This document shows positions 1 to 6,426 of a stretch of DNA of 64,000 nucleotides, piece after piece. The stretch's first letter is position 1. Every line of letters starts with the position of its first letter. The stretch is from NCBI RefSeq assembly GCF_000383095.1, contig NZ_AORL01000021.1, forward strand, positions 434,001 through 498,000. Reading direction: 5' to 3'. The notes below the pieces were generated by a model that had not been told where the DNA came from, made no database searches, and saw only the letters and a list, made by a program, of their open reading frames with translations. The stretch comes from Sphingomonas sp. PR090111-T3T-6A (lineage in GTDB: Bacteria > Pseudomonadota > Alphaproteobacteria > Sphingomonadales > Sphingomonadaceae). The position numbers were made by a program, and so were the translations under genes.

Positions 1-2
1 CG

Positions 3-233
3 CACGAGATCGAGGGGCTGCGCTTTGCGGCGGATACGGCGGAGATGTTGTCCCAAGGTGTGCAATCCGGCGACTTTTCGGATTTGATCGTGATAGCGCC
101 GCCGAAGACGCTGGGACAGCTCCGTAAGCATTATCATCGCGATGTGGAGAACAGGATTCTCCGGGAAGTGAGCAAGGATATGACCGGGAGCCCCGTGGGC
201 GAGATTGAGAAGGTCCTGACGGCGCTGGATTGA
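3..233 (+). CDS. Host attachment-type protein, C-terminal fragment
   Basis: The frame is open from the left edge and ends at the TGA at 231-233; the first ATG at 45 is internal, so the true start lies outside the window. The 76 visible residues contain LIVIAPPKTLGQLR followed by a conserved-looking tail (HRDVENRILREVSKDMTG). This pattern is typical of the 'host attachment protein' / bacterial archaeo-eukaryotic release factor-like (baeRF) family first noticed in plant-associated proteobacteria. The molecular role of the family is poorly defined. The assignment rests on C-terminal motif similarity only. Confidence 0.7.
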   Translation, partial: HEIEGLRFAADTAEMLSQGVQSGDFSDLIVIAPPKTLGQLRKHYHRDVENRILREVSKDMTGSPVGEIEKVLTALD

Positions 234-348
234 GGTGATTTTACGTCTCGTCGTTTCTTCGTCTCGGTTCGTCTCTCAGTGGTTCCCTCATTGGGCGTTT
301 GAATGTGTTGATGCTTCAGTTTGGATGAAATCCACGGAGGATTAGACG

Positions 349-966
349 ATGAAGTTCATGAAGACGGGGCTGATGCTGGGGGCTGCCACGGCGATGGTGC
401 CGGCTCTGGCGTTCGCCCAGACGACGGCTCCGTCCACCGGCGCGGCTGCCGGCTCGACGCCTCCTGCGGCTACTGCTCCGGCGACGGCGCCGACCTCGTC
501 GGCCACGCTCACGGCGGGTGCCAAGGTGCTCGACACGTCGGGCGGCACGGTCGGCTCGATCGAAAGTGTCGACGGCGATTTCGTCGTGCTCGCGACCAGC
601 AAGAGCAAGGTGCGCCTGCCCAAAACCAGCTTCGCCATGGGCCCTAACGGTCCTGTGATCGCGATGACGGCCGCCCAGATCGACGCGGCGGTGGCCCAGG
701 CGGCGCCTGCGCCTCAGGCGTCGGCGGGCAAGCCGGACGTCTCGCAGGGCGCAGCGGTCGCCGACATGCAGGGCGGTGCGGTCGGCACGATCGCGGCCGT
801 CGATGCCCAGTTCGCCACGTTGGAACTCGCGAGCGGCGGCAAGGTTCGCCTTCCGATCACGGCTTTCGGCGCGGGCACGAATGGCGGCCTCCGCATCGCG
901 ATGACCGCGCAGCAGCTCAGTGCTGCGGCCGGCGCCAGCGGGGCCGGCACAGGCGGCTCGCACTAA
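349..966 (+). CDS. Secreted alanine-rich protein with two internal repeats
   Basis: This 205-residue protein begins with a clear signal peptide ending in ALAFA-Q (cleavage near residue 23) and a good ribosome site (GGAGGA) upstream of ATG 349. After a Pro/Ala/Thr-rich linker there are two related blocks of about 40 residues. The first runs from AKVLDTSGGTVGSIESVDGD to VRLPKTSFA, the second from AAVADMQGGAVGTIAAVDAQ to VRLPITAFG. Each is followed by a conserved IAMTAQQL-like segment. The blocks resemble small beta-barrel, PRC-barrel-like units, which is inference. It is probably periplasmic. No catalytic motif is visible and the function is unknown. It is followed at once by a strong hairpin terminator. 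Confidence 0.75.
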   Translation: MKFMKTGLMLGAATAMVPALAFAQTTAPSTGAAAGSTPPAATAPATAPTSSATLTAGAKVLDTSGGTVGSIESVDGDFVVLATSKSKVRLPKTSFAMGPNGPVIAMTAAQIDAAVAQAAPAPQASAGKPDVSQGAAVADMQGGAVGTIAAVDAQFATLELASGGKVRLPITAFGAGTNGGLRIAMTAQQLSAAAGASGAGTGGSH

Positions 967-984
967 GCGCGCCCCTCAGAACGT

Positions 985-1020
985 AAAAGGGCCGCGATGC
1001 TGATGCATCGCGACCCTTTT
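985..1020. terminator. Bidirectional intrinsic terminator
   Basis: A 15-bp stem (AAAAGGGCCGCGATG pairing with CATCGCGACCCTTTT, one G-U wobble) encloses a 6-base loop and has a T-rich 3' flank. It lies between the convergent secreted-repeat gene and the Ser/Thr-repeat gene and could serve both. Confidence 0.85.
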
Positions 1021-1040
1021 CTTATGGCTGATGGTTAGGG

Positions 1041-1820
1041 TTATTCGCGGTTCTTGCGCCGAGCGACGGCGCGCCGGGCGACCAGCGCCGCCGCAGCGCC
1101 GCCGAAGAGCACGAGCATCGGCGGAGCCGGGACGTCGGTCGGCGGGCCGCCAGTGGTGGTCGTGGTGCTAGGAGGTCCACCGGTCGTGGTGGTGGAGGTT
1201 GGTGGACCACCGGTCGTCGTTGTGGTGGTGGAAGTCGGAGGTCCGCCCGTTGTGGTCGTGGTTGTAGTGGTGGTCGATGTGGGAGGGCCGCCAGTTGTGC
1301 TGGTCGTCGTCGTGGTCGATGTCGGCGTGCCACCGGTCGATGAGCTGGTGCTGCTCGAAGTGGAAGTGCTCGAACTGGACGAAGACGAAGACGAGGACGA
1401 CGTCGACGACCCACCGGTCGAGGTGGATGTTGAACCGCCGCTGCTCGACGAGGTCGTGGAGATCAGGAAGCCGCCGCTGCCGGTGCTTCCGCCGAAGAAG
1501 CCGCCGCCGAAAAAGCCAGGGCCGCCGATGAATCCACCAGAGCTGCCACTGGTCGTGGTGGCCGCGGGCGCGACGGCACCGCCGGCATAGGCTGGAGCCG
1601 CTTCCGGAGCGCGGGCCAGTGTGATCGTGCCGGGTGTGCACGTCGTGGTGGTGGTCACCACCTTGCGAGGCGGAGCGGCCGCGACGCGATGCACGGGCTT
1701 GGGCGCCACGCGATGGACGACAGGTCGCGGATGTTCCGCATAGTGAACGGCGCCACCGCCGATGGCCGCGCCGCCACAGGCGCAGGCGCACAATTTCGCG
1801 ACCGCCATTCTAACAGACAT
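1041..1820 (-). CDS. Ser/Thr-rich repeat surface protein with VPAP-type C-terminal anchor
   Basis: The ATG at 1820 is chosen because GAGAGGGA lies just upstream; the frame stays open further but without a better site. The 259-residue product has an N-terminal hydrophobic segment, a basic His/Pro/Val-rich stretch, a glycine/phenylalanine block (GGFFGGGFFGG), a polyserine block, and then five or six copies of GGPPTS separated by threonine runs of variable length. The C terminus is VPAPPMLVLFGG, a hydrophobic helix and a basic tail (RRAVARRKNRE). That tripartite tail resembles PEP-CTERM sorting signals processed by exosortases in sphingomonads, with VPAP in place of VPEP. The repeats would be a plausible glycosylated stalk, but this is inference. 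The substrate or partner is unknown. Confidence 0.65.
   Translation of the reverse strand: MSVRMAVAKLCACACGGAAIGGGAVHYAEHPRPVVHRVAPKPVHRVAAAPPRKVVTTTTTCTPGTITLARAPEAAPAYAGGAVAPAATTTSGSSGGFIGGPGFFGGGFFGGSTGSGGFLISTTSSSSGGSTSTSTGGSSTSSSSSSSSSSSTSTSSSTSSSTGGTPTSTTTTTSTTGGPPTSTTTTTTTTTGGPPTSTTTTTTGGPPTSTTTTGGPPSTTTTTGGPPTDVPAPPMLVLFGGAAAALVARRAVARRKNRE
1134..1340. repeat. Tandem repeats encoding GGPPTS-(Thr)n
   Basis: Inside the Ser/Thr-rich gene the plus strand shows repeated units of the form GGTCCACCGGTCGTGGT with variable GTG/GTC runs, about 30-45 bases per unit. They encode GGPPTS followed by four to nine threonines. The units are in frame and differ in length, as expected for a region prone to slippage or recombination. 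Confidence 0.7.
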
Positions 1821-2217
1821 CGCTTCCCTCTCGCCCCCTGCTTGGCGGATGTCGCTGAAACCAGGGCCGTTAGGGCCGGGTGCGCCATCCACTCGTCTGC
1901 CGAAGCGCTACAAAACCCTGTGAGCGCATGCTTCTCGTCCTTCCTCGCCCGTTCAACGAGGAATGGGAAGGGAGGTGATTAGGCGTCGCCTGGTTAATGT
2001 CCCGTTTTGCGTCAGGAAAGACACGCATTTGGATCTGAAGGGACTGTGACGGCGTTGCAGCGCCGTGGTTTTTCCGATCTTGCATCGCCTTGGGCCCCGC
2101 AAAGCGACGCTTGTATGCGGTTTCGTGGCTGGCTATAGGGCGGCCCGGGGACAGGAGCATCTCGCGTGAGGGCGTCCAAAGCCTGATCGCAGGCTCCGCA
2201 GAGGAGCGGAGAGTTGC
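1821..2217. other. Intergenic region, nothing convincing
   Basis: About 400 bases between the divergent Ser/Thr-repeat gene and dksA. It must hold both promoters. Apart from a GA-rich ribosome site directly before ATG 2218 and the GAGAGGGA site for the minus gene, no promoter, RNA gene or repeat could be assigned with confidence. Long frames that cross it are shadows with no family resemblance. Confidence 0.5.
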
Positions 2218-2670
2218 ATGGCGACGGCGGTTGATACCGTGGGGGCAGAGCAGGAAGCCGACACGCTTCCGGAGGACTATCGTCCTGCTCCCGACGAGCC
2301 CTTCATGGGGCCTCGGCAGACGATCTATTTTCGGCGCAAGCTGCTCGCCTGGAAGGACTCGATCCTTCGCGAGGCGAAGGAGACGCTCGCACAGCTTCAG
2401 ACTGATTCGCTGCGCGAACCCGACATCACCGATCGCGCGTCGAGCGAGACGGACTGGTCGATCGAACTGCGCACCCGTGACCGGCAGCGCAAGCTGATCT
2501 CCAAGATCGATGCGGCGCTTCGGCGTATCGAAGAGGGCGAATATGGCTATTGCGAGGTGTCGGGCGAACCGATCTCGCTGGCGCGCCTCGAAGCCCGTCC
2601 GATCGCCACGATGACGGTGGAAGCGCAGGAGCGGCACGAGCGCAACGAGAAGATCTCGCGCGACGATTGA
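2218..2670 (+). CDS. dksA: RNA polymerase-binding transcription factor DksA
   Basis: DksA inserts a coiled-coil into the RNA polymerase secondary channel and, with ppGpp, resets transcription during the stringent response. This 150-residue product has the expected N-terminal helices, the coiled-coil tip motif DITDRA (D-x-x-D-x-A, near residues 69-74) and a C-terminal domain with GYCEVSGEPISLARLEARPI. Of the four zinc-ligand cysteines of classical DksA only C112 is present; SGEP and the later segment lack the others. This degenerate finger is usual in alphaproteobacteria. It is a single-gene unit followed by a PilZ gene on the same strand. Confidence 0.92.
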   Translation: MATAVDTVGAEQEADTLPEDYRPAPDEPFMGPRQTIYFRRKLLAWKDSILREAKETLAQLQTDSLREPDITDRASSETDWSIELRTRDRQRKLISKIDAALRRIEEGEYGYCEVSGEPISLARLEARPIATMTVEAQERHERNEKISRDD

Positions 2671-2780
2671 TGTCGGATCGACGCTCCCGATGGACCGCCG
2701 GTCGAATTAGGCTTTGGTCGCAGCGGCTCAATTTTGCTAGTATGGCCAGATTGTTAGAGTGTTTGCAGGGTTGAGCAGAG

Positions 2781-3176
2781 GTGAAAGAAGCTTTGGGTAA
2801 CGACACACCGCAAGGTGGCACGGACTCGCAGCGTCGCGACGAACGGGACAGCCTGTTCGTCTTCGCCCGGCTCAAGCATGAAGGTCAGGCCGGCGAGGGC
2901 CACAATGTCCGGGTCCGCAACGTCTCGTCCGGCGGTCTGATGGCGGATGCGCCGGAAGACTTCCGGCAGGCGATGCGAGTCGAGATCGTGCTCGAAGGCG
3001 TGGGGCTCGTGCGAGGGGCAGTGGCCTGGGCCGAGTCCGGCCGCATTGGCGTGGCGTTCGATCATCCGATCGACAAGACGCTGGCGCGCAAGCCTCGTGC
3101 TGCATCGAAGGCGGATGAGGATTTGTTCCGGCCGACAACGCTGGATTATCGCCGTCCCGGCCTGAAGGCTCGCTGA
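2781..3176 (+). CDS. PilZ domain protein
   Basis: Single-domain PilZ proteins bind cyclic di-GMP through an RxxxR arginine motif and a D/NxSxxG motif. Here RRDER lies near residues 18-22 and NVSSGG near 47-52, with the usual spacing, so ligand binding is expected. The 131-residue protein starts with GTG at 2781, preceded by GCAGAG; no ATG fits the domain boundary. The basic C-terminal tail (KPRAASKADED onward) is outside the domain. The target process cannot be read from the context. Confidence 0.85.
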   Translation: MKEALGNDTPQGGTDSQRRDERDSLFVFARLKHEGQAGEGHNVRVRNVSSGGLMADAPEDFRQAMRVEIVLEGVGLVRGAVAWAESGRIGVAFDHPIDKTLARKPRAASKADEDLFRPTTLDYRRPGLKAR

Positions 3177-3231
3177 AGCGGCGGCATTATGCCGTGCCTG
3201 CGATCAATAGGTTGATAGAGTAGGATTTCGG

Positions 3232-3268
3232 GCGGCCCGCGGTGCCCCTTTCGACACCGGCGGACCGC
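3232..3268. terminator. Imperfect hairpin between convergent genes
   Basis: GCGGCCCGCGGTG pairs with CACCGGCGGACCGC through 13 positions with one bulge and one wobble. It lies between the convergent PilZ and DUF465 genes. The T tract is weak on either side, so termination is plausible but not certain. Confidence 0.45.
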
Positions 3269-3275
3269 TTGCGGT

Positions 3276-3431
3276 TCAAAGCCCCGCGAGGGCTTCCTTG
3301 ATCTTCAGTTTCTGTTTTTTGAGGCTGGCAATCATGCCCTGATCAGGAGCGGGACGACGCTCCTCGTCAGCTATCCGAGCGTCCAATCCCGCGTGACGGG
3401 ACAGCAAAGCGCTGGCATGTGGATCGGCCAT
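3276..3431 (-). CDS. DUF465 (YdcH-like) microprotein
   Basis: A 51-residue product starts at ATG 3431 and stops at TGA 3276-3278. The start is supported by AGGAGG seven bases upstream. The sequence has an N-terminal helix (ALLSRHAGLDARIADEE) and the family hallmark near the end (SLKKQKLKIKEALAGL). DUF465/YdcH proteins are short helical hairpins found widely in proteobacteria. Their function is not established. A second, similar gene lies 230 bases away on the opposite strand. Confidence 0.85.
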   Translation of the reverse strand: MADPHASALLSRHAGLDARIADEERRPAPDQGMIASLKKQKLKIKEALAGL

Positions 3432-3659
3432 TCGATACCTCCTCGCTAGCTAGTGTCAGCACTCTTCAGTAAATCACCAAATCACCGGCCTGTCGCGTGA
3501 ACAAAGGGCGAAAGCGGCAAACGGGTTTCACAAATGCGACGATCCGTGGGCGGTCACGGCGCGGACGGATTCCGAGCTTGCAGCGAGCCACCCAAGGGAG
3601 CATCGCTGGGACGAGACCACCCGTGTCGACGGGAGTCGACCGGTACGGGGACATTCGGG

Positions 3660-3860
3660 ATGGACGCCGAGGAGGAGATCAGCCGCAGGCTCGCCCTGCT
3701 GCGCACGGAGCATCGCGATCTCGATGCCGCCATATCGGCGCTCGGCGATCTGCCGCAGCCCGACCAGCTCCAGATCGCGCGGCTCAAGAAGCGCAAGCTC
3801 CGCATCAAGGATGAGATTTCGCTGCTGGGGGATACGCTGATCCCTGACATCATCGCCTGA
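3660..3860 (+). CDS. DUF465 (YdcH-like) microprotein
   Basis: This 66-residue protein starts at ATG 3660; upstream codons in the frame give a low-complexity Arg/Gly extension with no family resemblance. The core HRDLDAAISALG and RLKKRKLRIKDEISLLGD match the DUF465/YdcH pattern, a coiled helical hairpin with a basic turn. It is followed by a strong hairpin shared with the convergent hsp20 gene. It is diverged from the minus-strand DUF465 protein at 3276-3431, so the two are paralogues rather than a recent duplication. Function unknown. Confidence 0.85.
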   Translation: MDAEEEISRRLALLRTEHRDLDAAISALGDLPQPDQLQIARLKKRKLRIKDEISLLGDTLIPDIIA

Positions 3861-3868
3861 CACGAAAA

Positions 3869-3896
3869 AGGCCGGCCCGACGGATCGGACCGGCCT
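3869..3896. terminator. Bidirectional terminator between DUF465 and hsp20
   Basis: A 12-bp stem (AGGCCGGCCCGA with TCGGACCGGCCT, one wobble) with a 4-base loop. A run of five A at 3865-3869 gives a U tract for minus-strand transcripts of hsp20. The plus-strand side is followed by CCTTGTCTGTCTG, a weaker tract. Confidence 0.8.
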
Positions 3897-3919
3897 CCTT
3901 GTCTGTCTGTGCGCGGCAA

Positions 3920-4378
3920 TCAGGCCGTGATCAGGCTTTCCGTGCTGTCGGTCGCCTGGCCATCGATCGCGATCCGGCGCGGCTTCTTGTGCTCGGGCAC
4001 TTCGCGCTTCAGCTCGATGTTGAGCAGGCCGTCGACATAGCCGGCGCCCGTCACCTTGATGGTATCGGCGAGCTGGAAGCGGCGTTCGAAGGCGCGCTTC
4101 GCGATGCCGCGATGGAGGAACTCACGCTCGGCCTCGCCCACCTTCGGCTCGGCCTTGCCGACCACGATGAGCACATTGTCCTGCACCGTCAGTTCCAGCT
4201 CATCGCGCGAGAAGCCGGCGACGGCCATGGAGATGCGGTAGCTGTCCTCGGCGAGCTTCTCGATATTGTAAGGGGGATAGGCATCGCCTTCGCCCCGGGT
4301 GGCGAAATCGACGAGGCGGTTGAGATTCTCGAAGCCGATGGACGAGCGCAGCAGGGGTGCGAAATCAACGGTACGCAT
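3920..4378 (-). CDS. Small heat-shock protein, Hsp20/IbpA type
   Basis: Small heat-shock proteins are ATP-independent holdases that keep unfolded proteins refoldable. The 152-residue product from ATG 4378 starts MRTVDFAPLLRSSIGFE, the usual class A opening. It then shows the alpha-crystallin domain (YNIEKLAEDSYRISMAVAGF to LLNIELKRE). GLLNIEL holds the conserved G-x-L core, and the C-terminal I-x-I-type region is RRIAI. AAGGAGGG ends about nine bases upstream, which decides the start over an upstream GTG-like frame. The leader carries a sigma-32-like promoter and a candidate RNA thermometer, described separately, so heat control at two levels is likely. Confidence 0.92.
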   Translation of the reverse strand: MRTVDFAPLLRSSIGFENLNRLVDFATRGEGDAYPPYNIEKLAEDSYRISMAVAGFSRDELELTVQDNVLIVVGKAEPKVGEAEREFLHRGIAKRAFERRFQLADTIKVTGAGYVDGLLNIELKREVPEHKKPRRIAIDGQATDSTESLITA

Positions 4379-4472
4379 AGGTTCAGACCCTCCTTGGGCG
4401 AATGAACAACAGGCAAGTCCGCGGACCATCCGCCGGACCCGTCTCGGCGTCCCGAATGGCGACGCCCCGACC
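4379..4472 (-). promoter_or_regulatory. Candidate ROSE-like RNA thermometer in hsp20 leader
   Basis: The predicted transcript leader is about 94 bases. Its 5' part forms a perfect 6-bp hairpin (GGCGUC with GACGCC). A second GC-rich hairpin around GGUCCGGCGG follows. The 3' part contains CUUGCCU (plus positions 4411-4417), which can pair with the AGGAGG ribosome site (4389-4394) if the central G is left bulged: C-G, U-G, U-A, bulged G, C-G, C-G, U-A. ROSE elements of rhizobial and enterobacterial small heat-shock genes mask the ribosome site in just this way with a bulged G. Pairing is seen directly; the thermometer role is inferred. Confidence 0.6.
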
Positions 4473-4478
4473 TACTCA

Positions 4479-4506
4479 AGATGGATAGCGGCATCACTCT
4501 TTCAAG
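4479..4506 (-). promoter_or_regulatory. Sigma-32 (RpoH)-like promoter of hsp20
   Basis: On the minus strand CTTGAAA (4500-4506) is followed after 13 bases by ATCCATCT (4479-4486). The heat-shock sigma consensus is CTTGAAA and CCCCATNT with 11-15 bases between them. The -35 match is complete and the -10 matches 5 of 7 defined positions. The predicted start lies near 4472. Confidence 0.7.
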
Positions 4507-4570
4507 TGGGTGTTCTGGTGTGGGACGATCCTGCGGTTTCGTTTCCGTCACGAGCGTATTTTACGGACAA

Positions 4571-5116
4571 ATGCTATGGCACACCCACGCCATGATCATT
4601 GCTCTTCAAGAAGGGATCAGCCGCCGGCTGGTCGATTCGCTCTATGTCGAGGCGATGCTTCTGGCAGACGAGGCGCGCGGCTATTTCGACGCCGCCGGCC
4701 GGGCTGACCGGGATGTTCTTCCGCCCGTGTTGCGCGTCGGCTTTTCTTGCGAGTCGCTGCGCGTGACGACGAGGCTGATGCATGTGATCGCCTGGCTGCT
4801 GGTCCGCCGCGCACTTGCGAGCGGGGAGATCAGCGAGGATCAGGCTTCGGCCCCCGAGCGCAAGCTCGGTCATGTCCCCGAAAGCGACCCCGCCGCCGTA
4901 GAGGCGCTGCCGAGGCCCGCGCAGCAGATCATCGCCGCGACCGAGGATTTGTACGCTCGCGTGCTTCGGCTTGATAGCGGTATCCGCCGCACTGCGGTGC
5001 CGGAAAGCCCCGTGCTCAGTCTGATGGGGCAACTGGAGCGGGCGTTCGGGTCGTCACGGCTGGCGGGCGCGCTGGGTGGTGGGCAGATGATCCACCACGC
5101 GGCGCCCGCCGCCTGA
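4571..5116 (+). CDS. rcdA: RcdA-like regulator of CtrA degradation (DUF1465)
   Basis: RcdA is an adaptor in alphaproteobacteria that helps deliver the cell-cycle regulator CtrA to the ClpXP protease at the pole (work in Caulobacter). The 181-residue product has the family signature near its start, RRLVDSLYVEAMLLADEARGYFD, followed by helical segments and the conserved FSCESLRVTTRLMHVIAWLL block. A second helical region near the end contains SPVLSLMGQLERAF. ATG 4571 is preferred, with ACGGA upstream; ATG 4592 is an alternative that removes seven residues. The disordered C-terminal tail typical of RcdA is short here. Confidence 0.8.
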   Translation: MLWHTHAMIIALQEGISRRLVDSLYVEAMLLADEARGYFDAAGRADRDVLPPVLRVGFSCESLRVTTRLMHVIAWLLVRRALASGEISEDQASAPERKLGHVPESDPAAVEALPRPAQQIIAATEDLYARVLRLDSGIRRTAVPESPVLSLMGQLERAFGSSRLAGALGGGQMIHHAAPAA

Positions 5117-5120
5117 TCCT

Positions 5121-6080
5121 TCAGCGGCTCTTCGCAGCCAGCTCGGCCTGAGCGGCGCGATACTCCACGGCCAGCCGCGAGACGCGCTCGGCCACGGGCT
5201 CGACCGCATGCACTGCGCCGATGCCCTGACCCGAGCCCCAGATGTCGCGCCATGCCTTGGCCGCGCCGCCGCCGAAATCCATCTTGCTCGGATCGCTCGC
5301 CGGCAGATGATCGGGGTCCAGTCCCGCCACGACGATCGAGGCGCGCAGATAATTGCCATGCACGCCGGTGAAGAGGTCGGTGTAGACGATGTCTGCCGCC
5401 CGGCCCTCGACGATGCCCTGCTTATAGCTGTCGGGCGCATGGGCCTCGGTGGTCGCGATGAAGGGCGAGCCGATATAGGCGAGGTCCGCTCCCATCGCCT
5501 GCGCCGCCAGCACCGCGCGACCGTTCGCGATCGCGCCGGAGAGCGCCAGCGGGCCGTCGAACCACTCGCGGATTTCCTGCACGAGCGCGAAGGGGGAGAG
5601 GCGTCCCGCATGGCCGCCGGCACCCGTCGCGACCGCGATCAGGCCGGTCGCGCCCTTCTCGATCGCCTTGCGGGCGAAGCGGTCGTCGATGATGTCGTGA
5701 AGCGTCACGCCGCCCCAGCCATGGACGGCCGTGTTGAGGTCTTCCCGCGCACCGAGCGAGGTGATGATGATCGGCACCTTGCGCTTGGCGCAGGCGGCGA
5801 GATCTTCCTCCAGCCGCGGATTGCTGCGGTGGACGATCTGGTTGACCGCATAGGGCGCTGACGGCGTGTCAGGATGGGCCCGATCCCAGGCGGCCAGTTC
5901 CTCCTCGATCTGGTGCAGCCATTCGTCGAGCTGGCTCTGCGGCCGGGCGTTCAGCGCCGGGAAGGAGCCGACGATGCCCGCCTTGCACTGGGCGATCACC
6001 AGCTCCGGCCCGGAGACGATGAACATCGGAGAGGCGATCACCGGCAGGCGAAGGCGGTCGAAGATGGCGGGCAGGCTCAT
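5121..6080 (-). CDS. Nitronate monooxygenase family flavoprotein
   Basis: NMO-family enzymes use FMN to oxidise alkyl nitronates, toxic forms of nitroalkanes, to carbonyl compounds. The 319-residue TIM-barrel protein opens with [19 protein letters not shown]. The FMN-phosphate region is [18 protein letters not shown], with a histidine at the usual place, and [18 protein letters not shown] follows. This is the class often annotated as NMO or 2-nitropropane dioxygenase; substrate cannot be read from sequence. It overlaps the upstream pterin dehydratase by four bases, so the two are co-transcribed. Confidence 0.85.
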   Translation of the reverse strand: MSLPAIFDRLRLPVIASPMFIVSGPELVIAQCKAGIVGSFPALNARPQSQLDEWLHQIEEELAAWDRAHPDTPSAPYAVNQIVHRSNPRLEEDLAACAKRKVPIIITSLGAREDLNTAVHGWGGVTLHDIIDDRFARKAIEKGATGLIAVATGAGGHAGRLSPFALVQEIREWFDGPLALSGAIANGRAVLAAQAMGADLAYIGSPFIATTEAHAPDSYKQGIVEGRAADIVYTDLFTGVHGNYLRASIVVAGLDPDHLPASDPSKMDFGGGAAKAWRDIWGSGQGIGAVHAVEPVAERVSRLAVEYRAAQAELAAKSR

Positions 6081-6379
6081 GCGCGCGCTCCTTCCGCCAC
6101 CTTATCGATCGCGCGGGCCAGCTCGACGTCGCGCATCGAGAGGCCGTCCGCATCATGCGTGGTCAGCAGGATATCGACCCGGTTCCAGACGTTCGACCAT
6201 TCGGGATGATGGTCCGCCTTCTCGGCGAGCAGGGCGACGCGGGCCATGAACCCGAATGCGGCCACGAAGTCGGCGAAGACGAAGCGCTTGGCGATGCCGT
6301 CGCGCTTCGGCTCATGCGCCCATCCCGCGAGCGTCGGCAGCAGCTCCGCCCGCTCGGCCTCTCCCAGCTTTTTGACCAT
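6077..6379 (-). CDS. phhB: Pterin-4a-carbinolamine dehydratase
   Basis: The enzyme recycles 4a-hydroxytetrahydrobiopterin to the quinonoid dihydropterin after aromatic amino acid hydroxylation. The 100-residue product contains the family motif [18 protein letters not shown], including the paired histidines and the later [16 protein letters not shown]. Length and motif spacing are normal. It sits between the fumarylacetoacetase-family gene and the NMO gene on one strand, consistent with a role in phenylalanine and tyrosine catabolism, although no phenylalanine hydroxylase lies in the window. Confidence 0.93.
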   Translation of the reverse strand: MVKKLGEAERAELLPTLAGWAHEPKRDGIAKRFVFADFVAAFGFMARVALLAEKADHHPEWSNVWNRVDILLTTHDADGLSMRDVELARAIDKVAEGARA

Positions 6380-6426
6380 ATCGTCGACTCCTTGACGTTT
6401 GCGTCAACCTAGCCGGGAAGAGGTGG

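Noticed and set aside
1134-1340. Possible CRISPR array
   Set aside because: The repeats vary in length, lack unique spacers and are in frame in a coding region.
1054-1590. Valine- and proline-rich open frame opposite the Thr-repeat gene
   Set aside because: It is the mirror of the threonine codons (ACC/GGT) and lacks any membrane topology or start signal; the minus frame has a signal segment and a sorting tail.
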